Origin: Porticoccaceae bacterium
Lineage (GTDB): Bacteria; Pseudomonadota; Gammaproteobacteria; Pseudomonadales; Porticoccaceae
Reading direction: 5' to 3'
Length of the DNA: 64,000 bases
Assembly (NCBI GenBank): GCA_018664075.1
Contig: JABJOY010000070.1
Coordinates: 1 to 64,000 of the forward strand
The position numbers and the translations under genes were made by a program. Positions 20,163 through 30,107 of the stretch are shown here, piece after piece (the first letter of the stretch is position 1; every line of letters starts with the position of its first letter). Under the pieces are notes generated by a model, which was not told the DNA's origin, searched no databases, and saw nothing but the letters and a program-made list of their open reading frames with translations.

Positions 20163-22763
20163 TTGTTTAAATTCGCCGCCGGGAAGCTCATTCTAATGTC
20201 ATCTCCATTAAGCCTTTACCAAAAAGTCATTCTCGACAATCCGGTCAAAGCACTGCTAGTTATGCTTGTATTGACCTTTGCCATGGCCATGGGCCTGCCC
20301 AATTTTAAGCTCGACGCCTCCGCCGACTCATTGACATTGGAGCATGATGAGGACCTTAATTTCTTCCGCGAAGTGGTGCAGCGCTACGGCAGTGACAATT
20401 TTCTGATTGTTACCTTTTCGCCCCTCCAAGGGGACCTGTTCGATCAGCAAAATCTCGACACCCTGGCCTCTCTGCGCACCGAACTCAGCAAAATTGATGG
20501 CGTTGAAAGCATGCTCTCCATGCTCGATGTCCCACTGCTGTACAGCCCCAAAATTGGCGTGGCCGACTTAAAGGACGAACTCAATACATTGCTCTCTGAG
20601 GGTGTCGACAAACAGGCGGCCAAACAGGAGTTCCTCAATAGCCCAATTTACAAAGATGTGCTGCTCAGCGCCGATGGCCAAACCACGGGTATTCTGGCAA
20701 CCATGGCACTGGATAAAACCTATCTGCGACTGGTCACTGAGCGCGATGCCCTGCGCCTGATTAGAAGCACCGAGGGCCTGAGCCCAGAGCAGGAAATGGA
20801 ACTGACCAATGTCAGTCAGGAATTTCTCGATTATCGCACCGAAAAAGCAGTCATAGACCACCGTCGTGTCGCCGAGGTCCGAGCGCTAATGGATGGCTAT
20901 CGCGATCGCGCCAGAATTTTCCTCGGTGGTGCCGATATGATCACTGCCGACATGGTGGACTTTATCAAGAGCGACCTGCTGATCTTTGGTACTGGCATAT
21001 TGCTGTTTATTATTGCCACTCTGGCACTGATCTTCCGCCAGCTGCGCTGGGTGGTTATACCTCTGGCAACCTGCACAATCTGTCTGGTGATGATTCTTGG
21101 GTTTTTAAGCTGGATCGACTGGCGACTGACCGTTATCTCATCCAACTTTGTCTCATTGCTGCTGATTATTACATTGGCTCTGTGTATCCACCTGATTGTC
21201 CGCTATCGGGAGCTGCAAGCCCTGCAGCCAGATGCAGACCAACGTCAGCTGGTTAGTGATACTGTCACATCAATGGCAAAACCCTGCCTCTATACAGTGC
21301 TAACCACCATTGTTGCCTTTACCTCATTGGTAGTGAGCAATATTCGTCCTGTGATTGATTTTGGCTGGATGATGACCATGGGTATCAGTCTGGCACTGGT
21401 TGTAGCCTTTGTGGTGATTCCGGCTGGCATGATGCTGTTTGGCAAAGGGGCCAATGCAGCGGACAAGGACAACAGTGTCGCCATCACCAGCAAATTCTCC
21501 TGGTTTACTGAACATTACGGCTCTGTAGTGCTGGTCGCTGCCCTGTTGCTGGGCATGCTGTCGGCCTACGGCATCTCGCGGCTTGAGGTTGAGAACCGCT
21601 TTATTGATTACTTCCGTGCCGATACCGAGATCTATCAGGGAATGGAGGTTATTGACACCTCTCTGGGTGGCACCACCCCACTGGATATTATTATCCAGGC
21701 GCCTACCTACGACGTCCCGGTCATTGAGGAAACATCAGTGGCGGATGACGAATATGGGTATGAAAAGGATGAATATGCGCAAGACGAGTATGCGGACGAT
21801 GAGTACGGCGATGAATACGCCGTTGAAGATGAAGCCAGCAGCTTAAAAGACAGCTATTGGTTCTCCTCTGCCGGTCTGGCTGACCTGGCCAGATTACAGG
21901 AATTCCTTGAAGCCCAGCCAGAGATTGGCAAAGTCAGCAGCCTGGTGCAGATCTATCAGGTAGCCACTGACCTTAGCGGCCACAAGCTTAATGATTTTGA
22001 GCTGGCCTTTATGCGCCAAAGTCTGGGGCCGGAAATATACCAGCAGATGGTAGCTCCCTACCTGCTCGAAGATATTGATGAGGCCCGTATCCAGCTGCGC
22101 GCCATGGAAACCGCAGGCTTGCGCCGCGCCGACCTGCTCGAAAAAATCAACGGTTTCGCGGTCAATGAGGTGGGCATAGCCCAGGCAGATATTCGCTACA
22201 CTGGCCTGCTGGTGCTGTATAACAATATGCTGCAGAGCCTTTACAAGTCCCAGATCGTTACATTGGGTGCAGTATTCGTCGGTATTATGCTGATGTTTCT
22301 GGTGCTGTTCCGCTCAGTCAAAATTTCAATTATCGCAATACTGCCTAACTTCCTCGCAGCAGGAGTGGTACTCGGGGGCATGGGCCTTGCCGGTATTCCT
22401 CTGGATATGATGACTATTACCATTGCCGCCATTACAGTAGGTATAGGCGTGGACCATGCGATTCATTACATCAGCAGGTTTAAGCGGGAATTTGCCCTCG
22501 ATGGCAACTACCTGGCCTCCATGCACCGCGCCCACGCCAGTATTGGCAAGGCGCTGTTTTATACCGCCATGACCATTATTGTTGGCTTTTCCATTCTGGC
22601 CCTGTCGAATTTTATTCCCTCGATCTACTTTGGCCTGCTGACTGGTCTGGCGATGACTGCCGCACTACTGGGCTCCATGACGTTACTGCCAAAATTGATT
22701 TTGATGACCCAGCCCTTGGGCAAAGACAACATTTCTGAGCAAACCTCAGCCTCAGGAAAATAG
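20163..22763 (+). CDS. MMPL/RND-superfamily transporter (SSD-like)
   Basis: 866 aa, two sets of TM helices with IAAITVGIGVDHAIHYISRFKRE; start may be MSSPLSLYQK (20196). Confidence 0.9.
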   Translation: MFKFAAGKLILMSSPLSLYQKVILDNPVKALLVMLVLTFAMAMGLPNFKLDASADSLTLEHDEDLNFFREVVQRYGSDNFLIVTFSPLQGDLFDQQNLDTLASLRTELSKIDGVESMLSMLDVPLLYSPKIGVADLKDELNTLLSEGVDKQAAKQEFLNSPIYKDVLLSADGQTTGILATMALDKTYLRLVTERDALRLIRSTEGLSPEQEMELTNVSQEFLDYRTEKAVIDHRRVAEVRALMDGYRDRARIFLGGADMITADMVDFIKSDLLIFGTGILLFIIATLALIFRQLRWVVIPLATCTICLVMILGFLSWIDWRLTVISSNFVSLLLIITLALCIHLIVRYRELQALQPDADQRQLVSDTVTSMAKPCLYTVLTTIVAFTSLVVSNIRPVIDFGWMMTMGISLALVVAFVVIPAGMMLFGKGANAADKDNSVAITSKFSWFTEHYGSVVLVAALLLGMLSAYGISRLEVENRFIDYFRADTEIYQGMEVIDTSLGGTTPLDIIIQAPTYDVPVIEETSVADDEYGYEKDEYAQDEYADDEYGDEYAVEDEASSLKDSYWFSSAGLADLARLQEFLEAQPEIGKVSSLVQIYQVATDLSGHKLNDFELAFMRQSLGPEIYQQMVAPYLLEDIDEARIQLRAMETAGLRRADLLEKINGFAVNEVGIAQADIRYTGLLVLYNNMLQSLYKSQIVTLGAVFVGIMLMFLVLFRSVKISIIAILPNFLAAGVVLGGMGLAGIPLDMMTITIAAITVGIGVDHAIHYISRFKREFALDGNYLASMHRAHASIGKALFYTAMTIIVGFSILALSNFIPSIYFGLLTGLAMTAALLGSMTLLPKLILMTQPLGKDNISEQTSASGK
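21741..21835 (+). repeat. In-frame acidic DEY-rich low-complexity insertion in the MMPL transporter
   Basis: Translation ADDEYGYEKDEYAQDEYADDEYGDEYAVEDEA; repeated GA(T/C)GA(A/G)TA(T/C)G units. Confidence 0.9.
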
Positions 22764-22767
22764 TTTT

Positions 22768-24651
22768 ATGCCACTGGTGACATTGCAGGATATTTATCTG
22801 AGCTATGGTCAGCCGCCGCTGATTGACCATATTAGTCTGGTTATTGAGCGCGGCGAACGGGTCTGCCTGATCGGGCGCAATGGCGCTGGCAAATCGACAT
22901 TATTAAAAATACTCAATGGCCAGATTGTTGCCGATGACGGTATATTAAAGCGCGCCTCCGGGGTCAAAATTGCCCAGCTTGAGCAGTCGGTGCCCCAGGA
23001 CGCCAAGGGCTCTGTATTTGATGTTATTACCCAGGGTCTGGGAGCCGAAGGTGAGCTGGCAAAACGCTACCATTATCTAATTGTAGAACTGGGCAATGAC
23101 CCCAGCGATCAGACCATGCGTGATTTGGAAGCCTGTCAGGCAGAACTGGATCGCGTCAATGGCTGGGATATCAACCAGCGCGTGGAATCCATTATTACCA
23201 AGATGGATCTCGATGCTGATGTGGATATTTCCAGCCTCTCCGGTGGCTACAAGCGTCGTGTGCTGCTGGCTCGAGCTCTAGTCTGCGACCCGGATCTGCT
23301 GTTGCTCGATGAGCCCACCAACCATCTGGACATAGACGCCATTCAATGGGTTGAGCAATTTCTGCTGAAATGGGAAGGCTCATTGTTATTTATCAGCCAC
23401 GACCGTCGCTTTATGGACAATCTGGCCAATCGCTTTATTGAGATTGATCGCGGCCAGTTGGCAGAATTTAACTGTGACTACGCCACCTACCTGCAGCGCA
23501 AAGAAGAGATCCTCGAAATCGAAGATCGCCAGAATGCACTGTTCGACAAGCGCCTGTCCCAGGAAGAAATCTGGATTCGCCAGGGCATCAAAGCCCGCCG
23601 TACCCGCAATGAAGGGCGGGTTAGAGCATTGGAATCCATGCGCAGAGAATATGCCGATCGGCGCAAACAGCTGGGCACCGCGCGCATGGATATTCAGCAG
23701 GCGGAAAGGTCCGGCAAGATTGTTGCCGAGGCCAGCAATATCAGCTTTGCCTTTGAAGGCGCAGATTCCAGTGACCAGGTTGTACGCAATTTTTCAACCC
23801 TGATTCAACGCGGTGACAAGGTTGGCCTGATTGGCCGCAATGGTGTTGGCAAGACCACATTAATCAAGCTATTGCTCGGTGAACTCAGTCCCCAGCAGGG
23901 CACTATTAAAACTGGCACCAATTTAAGCGTGGCTTATTTTGACCAGTATCGCTCCGCTCTGGATGAAGAAAAAACCGTACAGGACAATGTTTCCGGCGGT
24001 CGCGATATGCTCGACATTGGTGGCAAGCCTCGCCATGTCATCAGCTATCTGCAGGACTTCCTGTTTGCCCCAGACCGCTGCCGTCAGCCGGTAAAGGCGC
24101 TCTCCGGCGGAGAGCGCAACCGTCTGCTGTTAGCCAAGCTGTTTACCCAGCCATCAAATATACTGGTACTCGACGAACCGACCAACGATCTGGATATAGA
24201 CACTCTGGATCTACTTGAAGAGCTGCTTATTAATTACAATGGCACCATTATTCTGGTCAGCCACGACCGTGCCTTCCTCAATAATGTAGTGACCAGCACA
24301 TTAGTATTTGAAGGCAACGGCACCATCAACCAATATATCGGCGGCTACGACGACTGGCTGCGTCAACGCAAAATTGAGCAGCCAGCAAATGTGACCGCGA
24401 CTGCAGTGCCAAGCAAGCCAAAACCTGCGGCAAAAAAGCTGTCCTACAAAGACCAGCGGGAACTGGACAGTCTGCCCGCACAGATTGAAGATATGGAAAC
24501 TAAAATCGAGGAAATCTCCGAACATATTAGCCAGCCGGACTTTTATAAGTCTGAGCGAGCCGAAATCGAGAAAATCGAAAAGCAGCTGGCTGATATGCAA
24601 CAGCAACTCAGCCACAGCTACCAGCGCTGGGAACAGCTGGATGCACTATAG
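22768..24651 (+). CDS. uup: ABC-F family ATPase (Uup-like)
   Basis: Two ABC domains (GRNGAGKSTLLK, LSGGYKRRVLLARAL, GRNGVGKTTLIK, LSGGERNRLLLAKLF), C-terminal coiled coil. Confidence 0.9.
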   Translation: MPLVTLQDIYLSYGQPPLIDHISLVIERGERVCLIGRNGAGKSTLLKILNGQIVADDGILKRASGVKIAQLEQSVPQDAKGSVFDVITQGLGAEGELAKRYHYLIVELGNDPSDQTMRDLEACQAELDRVNGWDINQRVESIITKMDLDADVDISSLSGGYKRRVLLARALVCDPDLLLLDEPTNHLDIDAIQWVEQFLLKWEGSLLFISHDRRFMDNLANRFIEIDRGQLAEFNCDYATYLQRKEEILEIEDRQNALFDKRLSQEEIWIRQGIKARRTRNEGRVRALESMRREYADRRKQLGTARMDIQQAERSGKIVAEASNISFAFEGADSSDQVVRNFSTLIQRGDKVGLIGRNGVGKTTLIKLLLGELSPQQGTIKTGTNLSVAYFDQYRSALDEEKTVQDNVSGGRDMLDIGGKPRHVISYLQDFLFAPDRCRQPVKALSGGERNRLLLAKLFTQPSNILVLDEPTNDLDIDTLDLLEELLINYNGTIILVSHDRAFLNNVVTSTLVFEGNGTINQYIGGYDDWLRQRKIEQPANVTATAVPSKPKPAAKKLSYKDQRELDSLPAQIEDMETKIEEISEHISQPDFYKSERAEIEKIEKQLADMQQQLSHSYQRWEQLDAL

Positions 24652-24742
24652 TGCAATATTTTTATTGTCCTCTCAGCATAGCGAAAACCCTGACTTAGCT
24701 TTAGAATCATCAACTTAATCAACTGAGTATCCACAGAGCCCT

Positions 24743-26284
24743 ATGAGCACAGAGAAATCTCCATTAGTACTGCTAATCCTTGATGGTTTTGGCTACAGCG
24801 ATGACGCAAAATACAATGCTGTTGCTACCGCCAAAGCGCCAGTATGGGAAAAGCTGTGGAACCACAATCCCAAAACATTGATTCATACATCAGGCCTTGC
24901 TGTCGGGCTGCCTGAGGGACAGATGGGCAACTCTGAAGTAGGTCATATGACATTGGGTGCCGGCCGCGTGGTCTATCAGAACTTTACCCGCATCAATAAG
25001 GCCATTACAGATGGCGATTTCTACACCAACAATGTTTACTGCGATGCCATAGACAAAGCCGTAGCCACAGGTAAAGCAGTGCATATTATTGGCCTGTTAT
25101 CCCCAGGCGGTGTGCACAGCCATGAAGACCATATTAATGCCATGCTCGAAATGGCCGCTCAGCGGGGCGCCAGCAAAATCTATATCCACGCCTCACTGGA
25201 TGGCCGCGACTGCCCCCCGCGCAGTGCCATGCCGTCCCTGCAAAAGACCCAAGCACTGTGCGGCCAGCTCGGTGTTGGACGCATTGCCTCAGTGATTGGC
25301 CGCTTTTACTCCATGGACCGGGACAATCGCTGGGACCGCGTGGAGCAGGCCTACAGATTGATGACCGATGGTGCAGCAGCATTTACTGCCAGCGATGCAG
25401 AGACGGCTCTTAAGGCTGCCTATGAGCGCGATGAGAATGATGAATTTGTGCAGGCCACCAGCATTGTTGGCGATGGCCAGCAGGCAGTCGCAATCGAGGA
25501 TGGGGATGTGGTTATCTCCATGAACTTCCGCCCGGATCGGGCTCGGGAAATCAGCCATGCCCTGGTGGATGAAGACTTTTCCGGGTTTGAACGGGCTTCA
25601 GTGCCCAAGCTGGCATGCTTTGTCATGACCACAGAGTACGAAGCCAATCTGGATGTCCCCTGCGCCTATCCACCGGAAACCCTAGTGAATTCTCTGGGAG
25701 AGTACCTGGCCAAACAGAACAAGCAGCAGCTGCGTATTGCGGAAACCGAGAAGTACGCCCATGTCACCTTCTTTTTTAGTGGTGGCCGCGAATCCCTCTA
25801 TTCTGGCGAAGAGCGACAGCTGATTCCCTCACCTGATGTGAGCACCTATGATCAGCAGCCGGAGATGAGTGCGCCAGAGGTGACAGAAAAACTGGTCGCC
25901 GCTATTGGCAGTGGCCAGTTCGATACGATTATCTGCAACTATGCCAATTGCGACCAGGTTGGCCATACCGGGGATTTCGACGCCTCGGTAAAAGCCGTGG
26001 AAGCCGTTGATATCTGTCTGGCCCAGATACTGGAGGCGGTTACCGCAGCTAATGGCGAACTGTTGATCACCGCAGACCACGGTAATGTCGAGGAAATGTT
26101 CGACGAGTCGAGCAACCAGCCCCACACCCAACACACCACATTGCCAGTGCCTCTGGTCTATGCCGGACACCGCCAGATAAGCCTGGATGCTGGTGGCTCA
26201 CTGGCAGATATTGCCCCGACCATGTTGGCGCTGATGGATCTGCCACAACCAGCCGAGATGACCGGCCGATCGTTAATAATCTAA
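24743..26284 (+). CDS. gpmI: 2,3-bisphosphoglycerate-independent phosphoglycerate mutase
   Basis: [41 protein letters not shown]. Confidence 0.97.
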   Translation: MSTEKSPLVLLILDGFGYSDDAKYNAVATAKAPVWEKLWNHNPKTLIHTSGLAVGLPEGQMGNSEVGHMTLGAGRVVYQNFTRINKAITDGDFYTNNVYCDAIDKAVATGKAVHIIGLLSPGGVHSHEDHINAMLEMAAQRGASKIYIHASLDGRDCPPRSAMPSLQKTQALCGQLGVGRIASVIGRFYSMDRDNRWDRVEQAYRLMTDGAAAFTASDAETALKAAYERDENDEFVQATSIVGDGQQAVAIEDGDVVISMNFRPDRAREISHALVDEDFSGFERASVPKLACFVMTTEYEANLDVPCAYPPETLVNSLGEYLAKQNKQQLRIAETEKYAHVTFFFSGGRESLYSGEERQLIPSPDVSTYDQQPEMSAPEVTEKLVAAIGSGQFDTIICNYANCDQVGHTGDFDASVKAVEAVDICLAQILEAVTAANGELLITADHGNVEEMFDESSNQPHTQHTTLPVPLVYAGHRQISLDAGGSLADIAPTMLALMDLPQPAEMTGRSLII

Positions 26285-27459
26285 TGATTGGCCGAGCGTT
26301 AAGACAGGTATTTATCGGCACACAGACCCAGCTGATCAATCTTGCTTTAACCTGCGCGCTGCTGCTGTTTGGCCATGTCAGTAGCGCCGATGACATTCAG
26401 CAAAAGGAACTGAATAGTCTTAAACGCTCAATCTCCAATCTGGAAAAGCAACTTCAGGACCGCGGTAAACAGCGCAATAGCCTGCAGTCGGCCCTTAAAA
26501 AGGTCGAGCTGGAAAGGAGCGCAATCAATAAAAATGTGCGCCGCCTGCGCAGCAAAATCAATAAGCTGGAAAATACTCTGGGACAACTTACTCAGCGGGA
26601 AAAAAAGTTAGAGCAAAATATTCGCCAGCAGAGCGAAGCCATTACTGAGCAAATTTCCGCTGCCCACAAGCTCGGTGACCAGGAGCCTGTAAAGCTGCTA
26701 TTAAATCAGGAAGACCCCCAGCAACTAGCCAGAGTTTTTAAGTACTACGACTATTTTTTAAAGGCCCGTGCGGAGAAGATTCAACGATACAAACAGGATA
26801 TCAATGAGCTGAATGAGACTATTGCCGAGATCAGCAGCCAAAAACTAGCCCTCAACCAATCCAAAGCGGCACTGGAAGCCGATAAAAAGAAATTGTCCAG
26901 CCGCGCAGAAATGCGTAAAAAGACATTGGACAAACTGCAGCTGTCTCTGCGCAGCGACACCAAAAAACTCAATAAACTGCAAAAAGAGCGCACCGCGCTG
27001 GAAAAGATTATCAAGGCTGTCGAAGAAGCGGCAGCTGAACTGGTACTGCCCTCAAATTACGAATCCTTTGTCTCCCGCAAAGGCCGACTAGCCTGGCCTA
27101 TCAAGGGCAGAGTTGCCCATAGCTTTGGCAGCACCCGCAGCGGCTCGTTGCGCTGGGAGGGCTGGCTGATCAGTGCCAGCGCCGGAGACAATGTGAAAAC
27201 AGTGCATCATGGACGCGTGGTGTTTTCCAATTATCTTCGCGGCTTTGGCCTGCTCGTTATTGTCGATCATGGTGAGGGCTACATGACATTGTATGCCCAT
27301 AATCAGGAACTGCTGAAAGAAACCGGCGACTGGGTACAGAGCAATGAGGTGGTTTCTCGAGCCGGAGACACCGGCGGACTCAACAAACCTGCTCTATACT
27401 TTGAGATTCGCAAGCAGGGCAAACCAGCCGACCCTAAGTCCTGGTTAGGCAAGCGATAA
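26284..27459 (+). CDS. envC: Murein hydrolase activator EnvC (coiled coil plus degenerate LytM)
   Basis: Long coiled coil, then LytM-like VDHGEGYMTLYAHN...LYFEIRKQGKPADPKSWL. Confidence 0.92.
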   Translation: MIGRALRQVFIGTQTQLINLALTCALLLFGHVSSADDIQQKELNSLKRSISNLEKQLQDRGKQRNSLQSALKKVELERSAINKNVRRLRSKINKLENTLGQLTQREKKLEQNIRQQSEAITEQISAAHKLGDQEPVKLLLNQEDPQQLARVFKYYDYFLKARAEKIQRYKQDINELNETIAEISSQKLALNQSKAALEADKKKLSSRAEMRKKTLDKLQLSLRSDTKKLNKLQKERTALEKIIKAVEEAAAELVLPSNYESFVSRKGRLAWPIKGRVAHSFGSTRSGSLRWEGWLISASAGDNVKTVHHGRVVFSNYLRGFGLLVIVDHGEGYMTLYAHNQELLKETGDWVQSNEVVSRAGDTGGLNKPALYFEIRKQGKPADPKSWLGKR

Positions 27460-27544
27460 TCTCTGCCTGACACAGTGCAACCAAGCTGGGTTTTAACAAT
27501 CCAAGCTAGGGTTAAATGCTAGGTTTAAAAAAAGGAACCGACCT

Positions 27545-28816
27545 ATGTTGAAAGTCATATTGAGTCTCTGGCTGCTATCTCTCAGCCTGTTACCCCTGGC
27601 CCAGGAGACTGAGCCAAAAGCGGACACAGAACAGCAGCGCCTGCCCCTGCGAGAGCTGCGCCTGTTTACCCAGGTCTTTGAGCAAATACGCCTCGGCTAT
27701 GTAGAAGAAGTCAGCGATACAGAGCTATTAGATAATGCCATTGCCGGGCTACTAACAGAGCTGGACCCCCATTCGGTCTACCTCAACAGAGAAGACTATG
27801 GTGAACTGCAGGAACATGCCAATGGTGAGTATGGCGGCCTGGGTCTGGAGGTAGGCACCGACAATGGCGCTATTAGGGTAGTCTCTCCCATAGATGACAC
27901 CCCTGCCGCCAAGGCCGGCATTCAGGCTGGCGATCTGATTGTCAAAATGAATGACAACCCGGTGCGTGGCATGAGTCTGCAAAAGGCCGTGGATAAATTG
28001 CGTGGTGAAAAGGGCACCAGCATTAAACTTACCCTGTACCGGGAAGGTGAGAAAGGGCCACTGGATATTGAAGTGGTGCGGGATATTATTCAGGTCAGTG
28101 CTGTGCGCAGCCGCCTGCTGGAACCAGGCTATGGCTATATTAGAGTTTCCCAATTTCAAACCAAGGCTGGCGCTGACTTTATTGCCGCACTTGAAGAGCT
28201 TATTGCACAGCAGCCCATTAAAGGTCTGGTGATTGACCTGCGCAATAACCCTGGCGGGCTGGTACCAGCCTCGATTGAAATATCCGATGCACTACTGGAT
28301 GGTGGAACAGTGGTCTACACCGAGGGTCGACTGCCCAGTGCTAACCGCAGCTTTGAAGCCAGCCCAGGGGATCTACTCAATGGTCTGCCAGTGGTAGTGC
28401 TAATTAATGGGGGCAGTGCCTCGGCCTCGGAAATTGTAGCTGGTGCCCTTCAGGATCACGGGCGGGCCGCTATTTTGGGCACCCAGAGCTTTGGCAAAGG
28501 CTCGGTTCAAACCGTTATTCCACTGGGTGATGGCCGGGCAGTCAAGCTCACCACCGCCCGCTACTTCACTCCCAATGGCCGCTCTATTCAAGCCGAGGGA
28601 ATTGTGCCGGATATAGTGGTTGAGCGAGCTGAGATCCGCCCCTATGCTACACGTGTAAGGGTTCGCGAAGCCGATCTTGAAGGCCACCTTGAAACGGCGG
28701 GCGGATCAGACTCAGACAATGATGAAGCTGCAGGGGAAGATTACAGTGCCGACAATCAGCTCTATGAAGCGGTGAATCTGCTTAAAGGTTATCATCTCCT
28801 GAGCAACAATCAGTAA
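27545..28816 (+). CDS. S41 family carboxy-terminal processing protease (PDZ)
   Basis: PDZ GGLGLEVG, NNPGGLVPASIEISDALL, SASASEIVAGAL, GTQSFGKGSVQTV. Confidence 0.95.
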   Translation: MLKVILSLWLLSLSLLPLAQETEPKADTEQQRLPLRELRLFTQVFEQIRLGYVEEVSDTELLDNAIAGLLTELDPHSVYLNREDYGELQEHANGEYGGLGLEVGTDNGAIRVVSPIDDTPAAKAGIQAGDLIVKMNDNPVRGMSLQKAVDKLRGEKGTSIKLTLYREGEKGPLDIEVVRDIIQVSAVRSRLLEPGYGYIRVSQFQTKAGADFIAALEELIAQQPIKGLVIDLRNNPGGLVPASIEISDALLDGGTVVYTEGRLPSANRSFEASPGDLLNGLPVVVLINGGSASASEIVAGALQDHGRAAILGTQSFGKGSVQTVIPLGDGRAVKLTTARYFTPNGRSIQAEGIVPDIVVERAEIRPYATRVRVREADLEGHLETAGGSDSDNDEAAGEDYSADNQLYEAVNLLKGYHLLSNNQ

Positions 28817-28831
28817 CCAATAGTCAATAAG

Positions 28832-28862
28832 CAAAAAAAACGCCGCCTCTGCGGCGTTTTTC
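28832..28862. terminator. Bidirectional terminator
   Basis: AAAAAAAACGCCGC-ctct-GCGGCGTTTTT between convergent genes. Confidence 0.92.
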
Positions 28863-28873
28863 ATTTTCAATCA

Positions 28874-29122
28874 TTATTTTTTAAAGGTGCGATAGACAAA
28901 CAATAATACAAGTGCACCAACCACTGCGGTCAGCAGGCTGCCCAGACTAAACTCACCAACGGTGCCAAGACCAACCAATGAGCCAATCCAACCGCCGATA
29001 AAGGCACCAGCTATACCCAGTAATGTGGTCATTACAAAGCCACCGCCGTCCTTGCCTGGCATTATATATTTAGCCAATACACCTGCAAGCAGGCCTAACA
29101 AAATCCATGAAAAAATACCCAT
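28874..29122 (-). CDS. GlsB/YeaQ/YmgE family stress-response membrane protein
   Basis: MGIFSWILLGLLAGVLAKYIMPGKDGGGFVMTTLLGIAGAFIGGWIG. Confidence 0.93.
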   Translation of the reverse strand: MGIFSWILLGLLAGVLAKYIMPGKDGGGFVMTTLLGIAGAFIGGWIGSLVGLGTVGEFSLGSLLTAVVGALVLLFVYRTFKK

Positions 29123-29160
29123 GTTATCTCTCCTCGTTAGTTAGTCGTTATCTCTTCTAT

Positions 29161-30009
29161 TCAGGCTATTGATGTTTTAGCCTGGGGTTGTTGAACCAGT
29201 GCCCCAACATTGTGTAAATGCAGATCGCGCTGGGGAAATGGAATCGAAATACCTTTGGCATCCAGGGCTTTTTTAGCCGCTTCTGTGATATTGAAATAGA
29301 CATCCCAATAGTCTGCAGTATTGACCCAGGGGCGACAGACCAGGTTGACACTGCTGTCAGCCAATTCGACCACTGCTACGGTGGGGGCTGGATCAGTAAG
29401 AACTCTTGCCTCGGCAGCCACCACAGATTCAAGCACTGCCTTGGCTGCATCTATATCATCGCCATAGCCAATACCAAACACCAGATCCACACGTCTGGTG
29501 TCATTGGCTGAATAGTTTGTGATATTGCCACTGATAATGCCGCCATTGGGCACGATAATTTTTTTATTGTCTGGAGAATGTAGCTCTGTGGTGAATATCT
29601 GAATCCTTTGCACTACACCTGAGACACCGGCTACCTCAACAAAATCGCCGACTTTGAAGGGGCGGAAAATAAGGATCAACACTCCGGCGGCAAAATTGGC
29701 CAGTGACCCCTGCAGTGCCAAGCCTACGGCCAGACCAGCAGCACCCACAATAGCGACAAAAGAAGCGGTTTGAATACCCAGCTGCCCAAGTGCGGCAATC
29801 ACCACAAACATCAGCAACACCCATGACACCAGACTGCCAACAAAATGCTGAATTGCTGGATCAACCGCATTTTTAGCGAGCAGCTTTTGTACTACAGCAG
29901 ATATTTTTTTCGCCAGCCATCTGCCGATAATAAAAATCGCCAGCGCGGTAATAACCTTGGCACCGTAGAGCAGTGCCAGATCCTGAATTACTGCAATCGT
30001 CTCACCCAT
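29161..30009 (-). CDS. mscS: Small-conductance mechanosensitive channel (MscS family)
   Basis: AIVGAAGLAVGLALQGSLANFAAGVLILIFRPFKVGDFVEV. Confidence 0.95.
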   Translation of the reverse strand: MGETIAVIQDLALLYGAKVITALAIFIIGRWLAKKISAVVQKLLAKNAVDPAIQHFVGSLVSWVLLMFVVIAALGQLGIQTASFVAIVGAAGLAVGLALQGSLANFAAGVLILIFRPFKVGDFVEVAGVSGVVQRIQIFTTELHSPDNKKIIVPNGGIISGNITNYSANDTRRVDLVFGIGYGDDIDAAKAVLESVVAAEARVLTDPAPTVAVVELADSSVNLVCRPWVNTADYWDVYFNITEAAKKALDAKGISIPFPQRDLHLHNVGALVQQPQAKTSIA

Positions 30010-30033
30010 ATCTAAATCCTTTTAATCGTTATA

Positions 30034-30060
30034 AAACTGCCTGATCTGGACGATCAGGCA
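30034..30060 (-). terminator. Rho-independent terminator downstream of parC
   Basis: TGCCTGATC/GATCAGGCA stem; minus strand followed by GTTTTAT. Confidence 0.75.
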
Positions 30061-30107
30061 TTCTTATTAAGCGTAGTTGATTAAAAGGATTTTTTCGAAA
30101 GATCGAT

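Noticed and set aside
26284-27459. Degenerate LytM metal site in EnvC as a novelty
   Set aside because: Loss of metal ligands is normal for EnvC-type amidase activators.
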